This document shows positions 45,816 to 55,341 of a stretch of 64,000 bases of DNA, piece by piece. The position numbers were made by a program, and so were the translations under genes. Location: assembly GCF_003490595.1 (NCBI RefSeq), contig NZ_QQGY01000012.1:1-64000 (forward strand). The letters are read 5' to 3'. Position 1 is the stretch's first letter. Each line of letters starts with the position of its first letter. Below the pieces are notes generated by a model that worked only from the letters and a program-made list of their open reading frames with translations, was not told the DNA's origin and did no database searches. This DNA is from Haemophilus haemolyticus_L. GTDB lineage: Bacteria > Pseudomonadota > Gammaproteobacteria > Enterobacterales > Pasteurellaceae.

Positions 45816-45892
45816 GCACCCGTAGCTCAGCTGGATAGAGTACTCGGCTACGAACCGAGCGGTCAGAGGTTCGAATCCTCTCGGGTGCGCCA
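45816..45892 (+). tRNA. tRNA-Arg(ACG), copy 1
   Basis: A 77-nt tRNA with acceptor GCACCCG/CGGGTGC, encoded CCA, and anticodon ACG in the loop CTACGAA. The A34 is expected to be edited to inosine, so it reads CGU/CGC/CGA. The T-stem is AGAGG/CCTCT. Confidence 0.96.
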
Positions 45893-45948
45893 TTTTAAAA
45901 CGGCTCTATCTTATTAAAGTGGTTATGAATAATTAAAGCATCATCTAC

Positions 45949-46025
45949 GCACCCGTAGCTCAGCTGGATAGAGTACTCGGCTACGAACCGAGCGGTCAAA
46001 GGTTCGAATCCTTTCGGGTGCGCCA
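45949..46025 (+). tRNA. tRNA-Arg(ACG), copy 2
   Basis: The same as copy 1 except for a compensatory pair in the T-stem (AAAGG/CCTTT instead of AGAGG/CCTCT). A 56-bp spacer separates the copies. Tandem duplication followed by a paired substitution explains it. Confidence 0.96.
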
Positions 46026-46122
46026 TTTCATTTTATTCAAGCCTATTGATTTCCACTTACTTTCTAATAATCACAGTATTTGTTATATTGTACTTATCTT
46101 TTATTTGTAAAATTTTTAAATT

Positions 46123-46434
46123 ATGACAAGACAATCTTTGCCTCGTGGTTTTAGTTTATTTTCCTGGGGATTAGCTATTTTTTGTGCCCCTGTATTGTTA
46201 TGTCCGATGGCTCTGTTGCTTTCCACTACATTTGATAAAAATCCTAACTTAGAAACTTGGCAAGTTAATTTATTCTCAATATTTTTTTGGATTTACCCTA
46301 TTATTCTTGCGGTGGTAGCTCGAATTTTATATCGCCTACATCAGAAAAAACCAAAATTGGCTTTTAAATTATTGGTATTAAGTGCGGTCATTTTTTATAT
46401 AGCTTTAATTACGATTTGTAAAATCGGTTTATAA
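46123..46434 (+). CDS. Small membrane protein, 103 aa, unknown
   Basis: Three hydrophobic segments (about 10-30, 45-65 and 82-102) with a short charged loop RLHQKKPK between the second and third. There is no clear Shine-Dalgarno, but the frame carries a USS near its end and is followed directly by a terminator. I do not recognise its function. Confidence 0.65.
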   Translation: MTRQSLPRGFSLFSWGLAIFCAPVLLCPMALLLSTTFDKNPNLETWQVNLFSIFFWIYPIILAVVARILYRLHQKKPKLAFKLLVLSAVIFYIALITICKIGL

Positions 46435-46465
46435 AAAAATCCTACGATAAAACGTAGGATTTTTT
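46434..46465. terminator. Bidirectional terminator between the small membrane protein gene and glmU
   Basis: AAAAAATCCTACG (46434-46446) pairs with CGTAGGATTTTTT (46453-46465), between convergent genes. Confidence 0.92.
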
Positions 46466-46473
46466 ATGCTATT

Positions 46474-47844
46474 TTATTTTTTCTTTGTTGGGCGTTGCCA
46501 ATCTTGAATATGGCGTTGAGGAACTCGTGTAATCACTAATTCATTTTCGCCAACATCACGTGTAATTGTTGTTCCAGCACCAATAGTTGCGCCATTTGCG
46601 ACTTTCACTGGCGCGACTAATTGTGTATCAGATCCCACAAACACATCATCACCGATGATCGTTTTAAATTTATTTGCACCATCGTAGTTACAGGTGATGA
46701 CACCCGCACCAATATTACAATTTGAGCCGATTTCTGAATCGCCAACATAGGTAAGGTGATTTACTTTAGAACCTTTACCAACGGTAGATTTTTTAATTTC
46801 TACAAAGTTACCGACATGCGTTTCAGCTGCGAGTTCTGCACCTGGGCGTAAACGAGAAAATGGACCAATTGCGGCTTTTTCTCCCACTACAGAATCCTCT
46901 AGCACTGAATAGGGTTTTATTTCTACATCATTGCCAATAACAACATTTTTCAATACGCAACCTGAGCCAATTTTTACGCGATCACCGAGTTTAACACGAC
47001 CTTCGATAATAACATTAACGTCGATTTCCACATCTTTTCCATGCTCTAATGTTCCACGTAGGTCAAAGCGAGCGGGATCGTAGATCATTACGCCTTCAAG
47101 TAATAATTTGGAGGCTTGTTTATTTTGGAAATAACGTTCAAGTGCGGCTAATTGTAAGCGATTATTTGCACCTTCAACTTCCATGACATCTGTTGCTTGT
47201 ACTGCAATAACTTGGCAATTATCTTGGTTTGCGAGAGCAATAAGATCCGTTAAGTAATATTCGCCTTGAGCATTATTATTACCTACACGAGCTAGCCATT
47301 TTTTGAAACTTACACCATCGGATACCATCACGCCAGTATTTACTTCTTTAATATTTAGTTGAGCTGCATTTGCATCTTTTTGTTCTACAATTGCTACAAC
47401 ATTCCCATTTTCACGGATAATTCGTCCATAGCCTGTTGGGTTATCTAAATTTACGGTAAGCAATGCAATGCCATTTTCTGGTTTTGCTTCAATTAATTTT
47501 TCTAATGTTTCTTTTGTTATTAATGGTGCATCGCCGTAAAGTACAACAATATTTTCGTTATCTTTAAAGAAAGGTGCCGCTTGTTGAACTGCATGTGCTG
47601 TGCCAAGTTGTTCTGTTTGTAATACCCAATTTACTTGTTCATTTGTAAGATGGGTACGCATTAAGTCCCCACCGTGGCCATAGATTAAATGAATATTTTC
47701 TGCGCCTAATTGATGAGCTGTATCAATTACATGTTTTACCATTGGTTTACCAGCTATTGTATGTAGAACTTTAGGTAAATCGGAATACATGCGCGTTCCT
47801 TTTCCGGCTGCTAAAATTACCGCACTTAATGCTTTTGTAGTCAT
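46474..47844 (-). CDS. glmU: Bifunctional GlcNAc-1-P uridyltransferase / GlcN-1-P acetyltransferase
   Basis: Makes UDP-GlcNAc for peptidoglycan and LOS; 456 aa. The N-terminal uridyltransferase domain starts with the signature LAAGKGTRM. From about residue 250 a left-handed beta helix of hexapeptide repeats forms the acetyltransferase (LKNVVIGNDVEIKPYSVLED), with the catalytic His region NFVEIKKS and the C-terminal tail ITRDVGENELVITR. Confidence 0.96.
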   Translation of the reverse strand: MTTKALSAVILAAGKGTRMYSDLPKVLHTIAGKPMVKHVIDTAHQLGAENIHLIYGHGGDLMRTHLTNEQVNWVLQTEQLGTAHAVQQAAPFFKDNENIVVLYGDAPLITKETLEKLIEAKPENGIALLTVNLDNPTGYGRIIRENGNVVAIVEQKDANAAQLNIKEVNTGVMVSDGVSFKKWLARVGNNNAQGEYYLTDLIALANQDNCQVIAVQATDVMEVEGANNRLQLAALERYFQNKQASKLLLEGVMIYDPARFDLRGTLEHGKDVEIDVNVIIEGRVKLGDRVKIGSGCVLKNVVIGNDVEIKPYSVLEDSVVGEKAAIGPFSRLRPGAELAAETHVGNFVEIKKSTVGKGSKVNHLTYVGDSEIGSNCNIGAGVITCNYDGANKFKTIIGDDVFVGSDTQLVAPVKVANGATIGAGTTITRDVGENELVITRVPQRHIQDWQRPTKKK

Positions 47845-47948
47845 AGATTTTCTCTTTATTTATCAATAATAATGGGAGATATTTTATCGTATAAAGGAGA
47901 AGATGATAAGTTTTTAACTTAAGGAAGTTGTGGCTTTGTAGATAGGAA

Positions 47949-47974
47949 AAAACCGATGGTTTCCCATCGGTTTT
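47949..47974 (-). terminator. Terminator after rplL
   Basis: AAAACCGATGG (47949-47959) pairs with CCATCGGTTTT (47964-47974), 28 bp after the rplL stop on the minus strand. Confidence 0.88.
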
Positions 47975-48002
47975 CTGAATTTTAAAGTGGTTAAAAGAGA
48001 AA

Positions 48003-48374
48003 TTATTTAACTTCTACTTGTGCACCAGCTTCTTCTAATTCTTTCTTAAGTGCTTCAGCTTCTTCTTTAGAAACACCTTCTTTTAATGCTGCTGGAGCAG
48101 ATTCAACTAAATCTTTAGCTTCTTTTAAGCCTAAACCAGTTGCACCACGTACTGCTTTGATTACTGCTACTTTGTTAGCACCAGCTGCTGCAAGAATTAC
48201 GTCGAATTCAGTTTTTTCTTCTGCTGCCGCTGCGCCGCCTGCTGCTGGAGCTGCTGCTACTGCTGCCGCTGCTGAAACACCGAATTTTTCTTCCATCGCT
48301 GCGATTAATTCAACGATTTCAGTTACAGTTTTTGAAGCAATCGCTTCAATAATTTGTTCGTTAGTTAATGACAT
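48003..48374 (-). CDS. rplL: 50S ribosomal protein L7/L12
   Basis: Stalk protein of 123 aa that recruits translation GTPases. It has an N-terminal dimerisation helix (MSLTNEQIIEAIASKTVTEI), an Ala-rich hinge at about 35-55, and the C-terminal factor-binding domain. The start is ATG 48374; an in-frame ATG 9 bases upstream lacks support. A terminator follows it, so rpoBC is not downstream here, unlike in E. coli. Confidence 0.97.
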   Translation of the reverse strand: MSLTNEQIIEAIASKTVTEIVELIAAMEEKFGVSAAAAVAAAPAAGGAAAAEEKTEFDVILAAAGANKVAVIKAVRGATGLGLKEAKDLVESAPAALKEGVSKEEAEALKKELEEAGAQVEVK

Positions 48375-48428
48375 AACAATCAATTCCTAAAATAAATAAA
48401 GTTAGATGAAGTAAGAAACGCTTAATGA

Positions 48429-48920
48429 TTAAGCTGCTTCTTGTAATTTGTCGCGTAATGCCGCGAAGGTGCGAGCAAGTTTGCCTGCTGCAGCTTCTTT
48501 CATTGTGCCCATTAAACGTGCAATCGCTTCTTCGTAAGTTGGTAATGTTGCCAAGAATTCAACATCTTGGATTTTACCTTCAAAGGCTGCACCTTTAATT
48601 TCAAACTTATCGTTTGCTTTAGCAAACTCTTTGAACAAACGAGCAGCTGCGCCCGGGTGTTCGTTAGAGAACGCGATAAGTGTTGGACCTACAAACGTAT
48701 CTTTTAAGCATTCGTAATCTGTGCCTTCAACTGCGCGACGTAATAAAGTATTACGAACTACACGCATTGTAACGCCAGCTTCACGTGCTGATTTACGTAA
48801 TTCAGTCATTTTATCAACAGTTACACCGCGAGAGTCCGCGATTACTGCTGAAAGTGCACCTTTGGCTGCTTCATTTACTTCAGCAACAATTGCTTGTTTG
48901 TCTTGAAGATTTAATGCCAT
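48429..48920 (-). CDS. rplJ: 50S ribosomal protein L10
   Basis: A 163-aa stalk-base protein (MALNLQDKQAIVAEVNEAAK) that binds L7/L12 dimers through its C-terminal helix. It is translated just before rplL in a two-gene operon. Its own mRNA leader carries the L10 autoregulatory structure. Confidence 0.97.
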   Translation of the reverse strand: MALNLQDKQAIVAEVNEAAKGALSAVIADSRGVTVDKMTELRKSAREAGVTMRVVRNTLLRRAVEGTDYECLKDTFVGPTLIAFSNEHPGAAARLFKEFAKANDKFEIKGAAFEGKIQDVEFLATLPTYEEAIARLMGTMKEAAAGKLARTFAALRDKLQEAA

Positions 48921-49120
48921 TGGCTTTTAGCTCCTGAATACACTCCGATTACTCGGAATTAATTTACCTAATCCTAAGACTAGGATGACTTCGGCGCCCA
49001 GAAGCAAGAAAAATTCTTATTCTGTTCACCATCTACGTAGGATAATTAAGATTACTCCCCTACGGTCTTGGATGGGGCTTGAATAGGTCAAGCACCAACC
49101 AGAAATTTGTTAGATTGACT
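48921..49120 (-). promoter_or_regulatory. Ribosomal protein L10 leader (rplJ autoregulation)
   Basis: Between the putative promoter and rplJ lies about 200 nt of structured leader. On the minus strand it has the hairpin CCTAGTCTTAGG, the TCCGAGTAATCGGA hairpin next to the ribosome site, and the AGACCGTAGGGGAG region typical of L10 leaders. In this family the L10(L12)4 complex binds the leader and represses translation of rplJL. It is called from its position and motifs. Confidence 0.7.
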
Positions 49121-49191
49121 AACACAGGCGCAGGATTATAGAGAAAAGCTATGTTCTTGTAAAGAATATTGTTGGAAAAAGAGCCAAATTC

Positions 49192-50562
49192 CTATGATAG
49201 TTTCTCTACTAATTCCACTGCGGCCCCAATATAAGTAGCGGGTGTTAATTTTTGTAAACGTAATTTTTCTTCTTGTGGAATATCCAACTTATCAATAAAT
49301 TCACGCATGGCCTGTTCTGTCACTCGTTTACCTCGCGTTAATTCTTTTAATTTTTCGTAAGGTTTTTCTATTCCATAGCGGCGCATTACGGTTTGAATTG
49401 GTTCAGCCAAAACTTCCCAGTTTTGATTGAGTTCTTCTAATAAGTGCGGTTGATTTACTTCAAGTTTACTAATGCCTTTGCGAGTTGAAGCATAAGCGAT
49501 CAAACAATAACCTAATCCTACACCTAAATTACGTAATACGGTTGAATCCGTTAAGTCACGCTGCCAGCGAGAAATTGGTAACTTTTGACCTAAATGAGTC
49601 ATCACTGTATTGGCTAACCCTAGATTGCCCTCTGAGTTTTCAAAATCAATTGGATTGACTTTATGTGGCATGGTAGAGGAACCAATTTCGCCTGCTATAG
49701 TTCGTTGTTTAAAGTGATTTAATGCAATGTATCCCCATAAATCACGATCAAAATCAATGATAATGGTATTAAAGCGTACTACAGCATCAAAAAATTCAGC
49801 GATGTAATCGTGCGGCTCAATTTGCGTGGTATAAGGATTCCATTGAATACTTAATGAAGTGACAAATTCTTCGCTGAATTTATGCCAATCAATATTAGGA
49901 TATGCCGATAAATGCGCATTGTAGTTACCTACTGCGCCATTGATTTTGCCTAAGATTTCTGCGTTCTGAAGTTGTTTAAATTGACGTTTTAGGCGATAAA
50001 CAACATTCGCCATTTCTTTGCCCACTGTGCTTGGTGAAGCTGGCTGGCCATGTGTGCGAGAAAGTAATGGGATCGTTTTATATTCTTCTGCAAGACGAGT
50101 GATTTCATTAATCAGTTTTTGCCATTCTGGTAAAATCACTTCGTCACGCGCGGTGCTTAACATTAATGCGTGAGAGAGGTTGTTAATATCTTCTGAGGTG
50201 CAAGCGAAGTGAATAAATTCGGAAACATTCACAAGTTCCACTTCACTTTGAATTTTCTCTTTCAGAAAATATTCAACAGCTTTCACATCGTGATTGGTTG
50301 TGTGTTCAATTTCTTTAATACGCGCAGCATCGGTCTCATTAAAATTAGCCACAATTCCATCTAAAAAAGCATTTGCTTGCGTAGAAAATGGCGGTACTTC
50401 GGTAATGTCTGCCGTTGAAGCTAATTTTTGTAACCAACGAACTTCCACAGCTACACGGAATTTCATTAACCCGAATTCGCTAAAAATAGCGCGTAATGGA
50501 GTTACTTTATCTTGATAACGACCATCAAGAGGGGAAAGTGCGGTCAGTGTAGAGAGTTGCAT
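49192..50562 (-). CDS. purB: Adenylosuccinate lyase
   Basis: Acts twice in purine synthesis, cleaving SAICAR and adenylosuccinate. It has 456 aa from ATG 50562 (MQLSTLTALSPLDGRYQ, GGAG upstream); a longer frame to 50715 overlaps hflD and is rejected. The fumarase/aspartase signature GSSTMPHKVNP carries the mobile catalytic serine loop. hflD lies 22 bp upstream, the hflD-purB arrangement known from enterobacteria. Confidence 0.95.
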   Translation of the reverse strand: MQLSTLTALSPLDGRYQDKVTPLRAIFSEFGLMKFRVAVEVRWLQKLASTADITEVPPFSTQANAFLDGIVANFNETDAARIKEIEHTTNHDVKAVEYFLKEKIQSEVELVNVSEFIHFACTSEDINNLSHALMLSTARDEVILPEWQKLINEITRLAEEYKTIPLLSRTHGQPASPSTVGKEMANVVYRLKRQFKQLQNAEILGKINGAVGNYNAHLSAYPNIDWHKFSEEFVTSLSIQWNPYTTQIEPHDYIAEFFDAVVRFNTIIIDFDRDLWGYIALNHFKQRTIAGEIGSSTMPHKVNPIDFENSEGNLGLANTVMTHLGQKLPISRWQRDLTDSTVLRNLGVGLGYCLIAYASTRKGISKLEVNQPHLLEELNQNWEVLAEPIQTVMRRYGIEKPYEKLKELTRGKRVTEQAMREFIDKLDIPQEEKLRLQKLTPATYIGAAVELVEKLS

Positions 50563-50584
50563 AAATGTTTGCTCCAGAATTGTA

Positions 50585-51202
50585 TTAATAAATAGAAGAA
50601 TAAATCTGTTTTGCGGTGGCAAGTAATTTTCTGCGGAAAAATAAAATTTGCCATTTTGTTCCGCCCATTTGTTTCCACAGTACGGCAGAGCGAATACCTG
50701 CAAGTAAAACTGCACGAATTTTATTTTGCACGAGTTCTTGTCGCAAATAATCAGGCGAGCCTAGTATGTGAATTTTTTTGCCCAATGGACTAATAACGTC
50801 GCTGTAAATATTTGCCATAATAGATAGCATTGTTTCACTATCTCGAGCGTAATGAATTTCCTGTTCTTTTAGGCGAGAAATTCGATTGCCCAATGTTTTT
50901 TTGGCATCGGGATTTTTCGATAATTTTCCTTCTAATGCCAAAAGGCTTAGCCAATAGCGAGTTAAATTTTGATCGCCTTGCGCGTTGAGCTGATGAATTA
51001 AGGTTTCTAGACCTAATTTTAAATGACGAACTTCGCCACCAAAAACATCTTCGATTCGTTGTGGTTGGGTAATGAAAAGGCTATTAAGTGCGGTTAAAAA
51101 TGTATCTGAATCTGCTCGACTTTCTGTTGCAAGTTGATGAACCAATTTTGCTGATTGGCACACTCCAGCAAGGGCAAGAACAATATCGTGGTAGTTTTTC
51201 AT
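50585..51202 (-). CDS. hflD: High-frequency lysogenization protein HflD
   Basis: A 205-aa peripheral inner-membrane protein, all helical, starting MKNYHDIVLALAGVCQ. In E. coli HflD binds the lambda CII activator and affects the lysis-lysogeny choice; its native role is unclear. It is upstream of purB and divergent from trpS. Confidence 0.92.
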   Translation of the reverse strand: MKNYHDIVLALAGVCQSAKLVHQLATESRADSDTFLTALNSLFITQPQRIEDVFGGEVRHLKLGLETLIHQLNAQGDQNLTRYWLSLLALEGKLSKNPDAKKTLGNRISRLKEQEIHYARDSETMLSIMANIYSDVISPLGKKIHILGSPDYLRQELVQNKIRAVLLAGIRSAVLWKQMGGTKWQILFFRRKLLATAKQIYSSIY

Positions 51203-51330
51203 TAGGAAATATTAGGAAAACGTTTCCGTTAAATATAGCATTTTTAACCTAGCTTTTGAACTCGAACATTAAAAAAGCCTAGAGTTTCTGGTATGATGTG
51301 CGAATAGTTTTAAGGTATTAAGGATTGATT

Positions 51331-52335
51331 ATGGCAAAACCAATTGTTTTTAGTGGCGTGCAGCCTTCTGGTGAATTAACTATCGGAAATTATTTGGGCG
51401 CGTTGCGCAACTGGGTAAAAATGCAAGAAGATTATGAATGTATTTTCTGCGTAGTTGATTTGCATGCGATCACTGTTCGTCAAGATCCTGTTGCCCTTCG
51501 CAAAGCAACGCTTGATGTGCTTGCACTTTATTTAGCGTGCGGAATTGATCCAAATAAAAGTACTATTTTTGTTCAATCTCACGTTCCAGAACACACGCAA
51601 TTAAGCTGGGTGTTAAACTGCTACACCTATTTCGGTGAAATGAGCCGAATGACCCAATTCAAAGATAAATCAGCACGTTATGCAGAAAATATTAACGTGG
51701 GTTTGTTTGATTATCCCGTGTTAATGGCGGCGGATATTTTACTTTATCAAGCAAAAAGCGTGCCTGTTGGCGATGACCAAAAACAACACTTAGAAATTAC
51801 GCGTGATATTGCAAACCGCTTTAATGCGCTTTATGGCAATATTTTCACCATTCCTGAAATTTTCATAGGAAAAGCAGGTGCGCGTATTATGTCATTGCAA
51901 GATCCTGAAAAGAAAATGTCAAAATCAGATGATAACCGCAACAATGTGGTGACACTTTTAGAAGATCCAAAATCTGTGGCGAAGAAAATTAAACGTGCCG
52001 TAACAGATTCAGATGAGCCGCCTGTTGTTCGTTATGATGTGCAAAATAAAGCGGGGGTATCTAATCTTTTAGATATTCTTTCTGCGGTTACAGATAAGCC
52101 TATTGCTGATCTTGAAAAAGAATTTGAAGGCAAAATGTACGGACATTTAAAAACAGCTGTAGCGGATGAAGTCTCAACTTTACTTGCTGGTTTACAAGAA
52201 CGTTTCCATCAATATCGCAATGATGAGGCTTTATTAGATAATATCTTACGACAAGGTGCGCAAAAAGCTCGTGCAAAAGCACAAGAAACCTTGGCGAAAG
52301 TGTATGAAGCAGTAGGTTTTGTTGCTGCAAAATAA
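51331..52335 (+). CDS. trpS: Tryptophanyl-tRNA synthetase
   Basis: Class Ic synthetase of 334 aa. It has the HIGH-type motif within SGELTIGNYLG and the KMSKS loop in KKMSKSDDN. ATG 51331 has AAGGA 8 bases upstream; an in-frame ATG at 51325 lies within that spacer. It charges tRNA-Trp, so its pairing with UGG and not UGA is relevant to the recoded frame elsewhere in this window. Confidence 0.96.
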   Translation: MAKPIVFSGVQPSGELTIGNYLGALRNWVKMQEDYECIFCVVDLHAITVRQDPVALRKATLDVLALYLACGIDPNKSTIFVQSHVPEHTQLSWVLNCYTYFGEMSRMTQFKDKSARYAENINVGLFDYPVLMAADILLYQAKSVPVGDDQKQHLEITRDIANRFNALYGNIFTIPEIFIGKAGARIMSLQDPEKKMSKSDDNRNNVVTLLEDPKSVAKKIKRAVTDSDEPPVVRYDVQNKAGVSNLLDILSAVTDKPIADLEKEFEGKMYGHLKTAVADEVSTLLAGLQERFHQYRNDEALLDNILRQGAQKARAKAQETLAKVYEAVGFVAAK

Positions 52336-52357
52336 TCTAAATAAAAGGGATAATATT

Positions 52358-52648
52358 ATGGCAATTCAAACTGAAAAACCGATTGAATGTGTGGGTTGTA
52401 ACACATTTGATATGAAATCACTTTTCGATAATCGTGATTGTAGTCAGGTTATTGAATATATTTATGACAGTGAAGAACAAGCGCAAGAAGCGCTCGCATT
52501 TTTTACTCAGAAAGCGCGTGATGTAGAAAGTGAACCTTGTGAAATTCAATCTGAAATTACAAAAGTGGATGATGGCTATTTATTAAAGGCAGATTTCACT
52601 TTCTGTTGCCAAGCTGAATTGGTGATTTTTCAAATGCGTATTGCATAA
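52358..52648 (+). CDS. YfcZ/YiiS family (DUF406) protein
   Basis: A 96-aa protein with conserved cysteines near the N-terminus (IECVGCNTFDM) and in EPCEIQSE and FTFCCQAEL. It starts at 52358 (AAAGGGA upstream), 22 bp after trpS, and may be co-transcribed with it. The family has no established function. Confidence 0.75.
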   Translation: MAIQTEKPIECVGCNTFDMKSLFDNRDCSQVIEYIYDSEEQAQEALAFFTQKARDVESEPCEIQSEITKVDDGYLLKADFTFCCQAELVIFQMRIA

Positions 52649-52655
52649 GAAAAAC

Positions 52656-52692
52656 AGCTGAAAAATAAGCCGCACTTTTGCGGCTTATTTTG
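52656..52692. terminator. Bidirectional terminator before dusA
   Basis: AAAATAAGCCGCA pairs with TGCGGCTTATTTT around a short CTTT-type loop. It lies between convergent genes and contains a partial USS (CCGCACTT). Confidence 0.88.
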
Positions 52693-52695
52693 TTT

Positions 52696-53685
52696 TTAGG
52701 ATTCGTTTTCTACAAAGCTTAAGGCGGTTTCAACCACTTCAATTCCCGCACCTTGTTTAAATGCATTTTCGCTTAAATAGCGTCGCCATTGACGGGCACC
52801 TTTGCAATTTTGGAATGCGCCTAGCATATGACGGACGATATGATTAAGGTGTATGCCTTGGCTAAGTTGTTGTTCAATATAAGGAAGCATTGATTGTACC
52901 GCTTCATGAGCGGTAACAATTGGTGCGTTAGGATCAAATAAGGCTTGATCAATTTGCCCAAGTAAACTTGGATTTTGATAGGCCTCTCGCCCAACCATCA
53001 CGCCGTCCACATATTGCAAATGTTGTTTCATTTCTTCAATGGTTTTTATGCCGCCATTAATTGCGATAGTTAGATGTGGAAAATCACGTTTTAGTTGATA
53101 CACCCTAGCATAATCTAATGGTGGAATTTCTCGATTTTCTTTGGGACTTAACCCTGAAAGCCAAGCTTTCCGTGCATGGATAATAAACTCTTGGCAACCT
53201 TTTCCTTGAACCTTCTCAATAAAATCACATAAAAATTCATAGCTGTCTAATTCATCAATGCCAATACGCGTTTTCACAGTGACTGGAATTTTGACCGCAC
53301 TTTGCATTTGTTCTACACAGTCTGCCACCAAATCTGCTTTCGCCATTAAGCAAGCGCCAAACATTCCATTTTGTACGCGATCAGAAGGGCATCCTACATT
53401 AAGATTAATTTCGTGATAACCTCGTTCCTCAGCAAGTTTTGCACAATGTTTGAGTTGCTCAGGATTGCTTCCTCCTAGCTGTAACGCAATGGGATTTTCT
53501 TGTAAATCAAAATCCAAGTGATCGTATTTGGCATGGATAATCGCAGGTGCGGTGACCATTTCAGTGTAAAGTAACGCATGCTTTGAAAATTGGCGATGAA
53601 AATAACGACAATGGCGTGTTGTCCAATCTAACATTGGTGCAACAGAAAAACGGCCGCGGTAAAAGTGCGGTAGATTTTGAGGCAT
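52696..53685 (-). CDS. dusA: tRNA-dihydrouridine synthase A
   Basis: FMN enzyme of 329 aa that reduces uridines in the tRNA D-loop (U20/U20a in E. coli). The TIM barrel starts RGRFSVAPMLDWTTRHCR. The catalytic cysteine is in the loop PSDRVQNGMFGACLM, and the RNA-binding helical domain is at the C-terminus. It starts 11 bp after the ClC gene on the minus strand, so the two are likely co-transcribed. Confidence 0.94.
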   Translation of the reverse strand: MPQNLPHFYRGRFSVAPMLDWTTRHCRYFHRQFSKHALLYTEMVTAPAIIHAKYDHLDFDLQENPIALQLGGSNPEQLKHCAKLAEERGYHEINLNVGCPSDRVQNGMFGACLMAKADLVADCVEQMQSAVKIPVTVKTRIGIDELDSYEFLCDFIEKVQGKGCQEFIIHARKAWLSGLSPKENREIPPLDYARVYQLKRDFPHLTIAINGGIKTIEEMKQHLQYVDGVMVGREAYQNPSLLGQIDQALFDPNAPIVTAHEAVQSMLPYIEQQLSQGIHLNHIVRHMLGAFQNCKGARQWRRYLSENAFKQGAGIEVVETALSFVENES

Positions 53686-53696
53686 TTTTATTTCTC

Positions 53697-55079
53697 TTAT
53701 TCGGTTTTGCTGCGTAATTCTTCGGCTTGGCGAGCTTGCATTTGCTGGCGAAAACGGCCTGCAGCAAAGTGGTAAAATGGTTTTGGGCTAAATTGGCGCG
53801 AGATTATGGATGCAATAATGCTGGAAATCAAGAGCCAAATGAGAACGGGTTGTGCGCCTGTCATTTCCATTACAACAACACTGGCAGTAACTGGCGATTG
53901 TGTGCCACCAGCTAGAAACGCCGCCATACATAAAATCACCAAAAAACGTTGATCAACCATACCGCCACTGAGATCCCAAAGCATTGCGCCAATGCCCGCG
54001 CCTGTTGTCAACGATGGGGTAAAGATACCACCGGCAATACCATTCCAATAAGTGGTCACCGTTGCCAAAAGTTTAAGGATGCCAATTTCAGGCTCTATAG
54101 CTTGCCCTTCTAAGGCGCGTGCAACAACCTCATAGCCAGTGCCATAGGTTTGTCCATGAGTGTAACTGCCAAGTGCGGCAAGCACTAAACCCAATAATAA
54201 AGCAATATAAATAGGATGTTGGCGAACCCAACCACGCCATTTTTCAGGTGATAATCCTGCGAGACCTTTTGCTAATAATCGTCCGAATATGCCACCTAGA
54301 ATGCCACAAACCACCCCACAAATTGCAAGCCAAAGATAGAGATAAGAAACAGATCTTGCCCCTTGATAACGTGGAAAATAAGGGCTGTTTCCTTGAATCG
54401 CGACAAGAATAAAACCAGCAGCTAATACGCCCATCAATACGCGTCGTTCCCAACGTAACATTACACCACGCCCGAGTTCTTCAATCGCAAATATCACGCC
54501 AGCCAAAGGTGCATTAAAGGCTGCTGCAAGCCCACCTGCTGCACCTGTGGCAAGTAATTCATTGGTGCTTAATCCTCTAAATGCTAAATTATGTTTTCTA
54601 CAATAATTTCCCCATGCAAGCATGACAGCTGCGCCAACTTGTACTGATGGACCTTCACGTCCAACCGATGCGCCAATAAGCATTGCTAGAAAGGTAAGAG
54701 GAATTTTCCAAATAGTTTGGCTGAATTCAACTAATTTGGTTTTATAGCTACTATGAGGAAGATTAATTGATGCAATGACTTGCGGAATACCACTTCCTCC
54801 AACATAGGGAGTATATTTTTTCGTAAACCAAGTCAGGCAAGCCATGCCTATGGGTAACACAAACCAAACTGCAATAGGATATTTAGATGACCAGTGAGCG
54901 TTTAGTTCTAGACCAAGATCGGACAATTTAGCAAAGCCAAATGAAAAGAGTGAGACAAATGTTGCCCCTATAATTAGGCAGATAAATTCTAAACTTTTGT
55001 GGGAAATTCTGTGTGTTTGGCGTAGCTTTTTATGGAAGAAATAGCGTAAGTGAAATTTGAGCGAGCGTAACATAATCAT
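53697..55079 (-). CDS. clcA: ClC-family chloride channel / Cl-/H+ antiporter
   Basis: An integral inner-membrane protein of 460 aa. The three selectivity motifs are GSGIPQV, GREGPSVQVG (its Glu is the gating glutamate) and GIFTPSLTTGAGIG. It has about 18 helices and no C-terminal CBS domains. The start is uncertain: ATG 55079 and ATG 55073 are both possible and neither has a strong ribosome site. Such antiporters help acid resistance in E. coli. Confidence 0.88.
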   Translation of the reverse strand: MIMLRSLKFHLRYFFHKKLRQTHRISHKSLEFICLIIGATFVSLFSFGFAKLSDLGLELNAHWSSKYPIAVWFVLPIGMACLTWFTKKYTPYVGGSGIPQVIASINLPHSSYKTKLVEFSQTIWKIPLTFLAMLIGASVGREGPSVQVGAAVMLAWGNYCRKHNLAFRGLSTNELLATGAAGGLAAAFNAPLAGVIFAIEELGRGVMLRWERRVLMGVLAAGFILVAIQGNSPYFPRYQGARSVSYLYLWLAICGVVCGILGGIFGRLLAKGLAGLSPEKWRGWVRQHPIYIALLLGLVLAALGSYTHGQTYGTGYEVVARALEGQAIEPEIGILKLLATVTTYWNGIAGGIFTPSLTTGAGIGAMLWDLSGGMVDQRFLVILCMAAFLAGGTQSPVTASVVVMEMTGAQPVLIWLLISSIIASIISRQFSPKPFYHFAAGRFRQQMQARQAEELRSKTE

Positions 55080-55195
55080 ATTAATTTAATACTAATTAAG
55101 TAGAAATTATAAAACTGTCATTTCGCTGGGGCAATTGGTTTGGCATTTTGAATAAAAAGTGCGGTGAATTTGGTAAGCGTTTTTTGTACGCAACG

Positions 55196-55217
55196 AAAGA
55201 TCCTTTCACGGATCTTT
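55196..55217. terminator. Hairpin upstream of the str operon
   Basis: AAAGATCC (55196-55203) pairs with GGATCTTT (55210-55217). It lies upstream of the rpsL promoter in the divergent gap and may insulate it. Confidence 0.55.
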
Positions 55218-55232
55218 GGCGCTGTTTAATTA

Positions 55233-55261
55233 TTGACAACAAACCTCAGAACGATTAAAAT
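55233..55261 (+). promoter_or_regulatory. str operon promoter
   Basis: A -35 TTGACA (55233-55238) and -10 TAAAAT (55256-55261) with 17-bp spacing, 80 bp before rpsL. Confidence 0.78.
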
Positions 55262-55341
55262 TCGCCGTCTATTTCTGTATGGAAGTAGATTTTTTGAACA
55301 ACATTCTATTATTGAATAACATTTAAACTGGAGCTTTTTTA

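Noticed and set aside
48157..48390. Ala-rich ORF antisense to rplL
   Set aside because: A shadow of the Ala-rich hinge of L7/L12.
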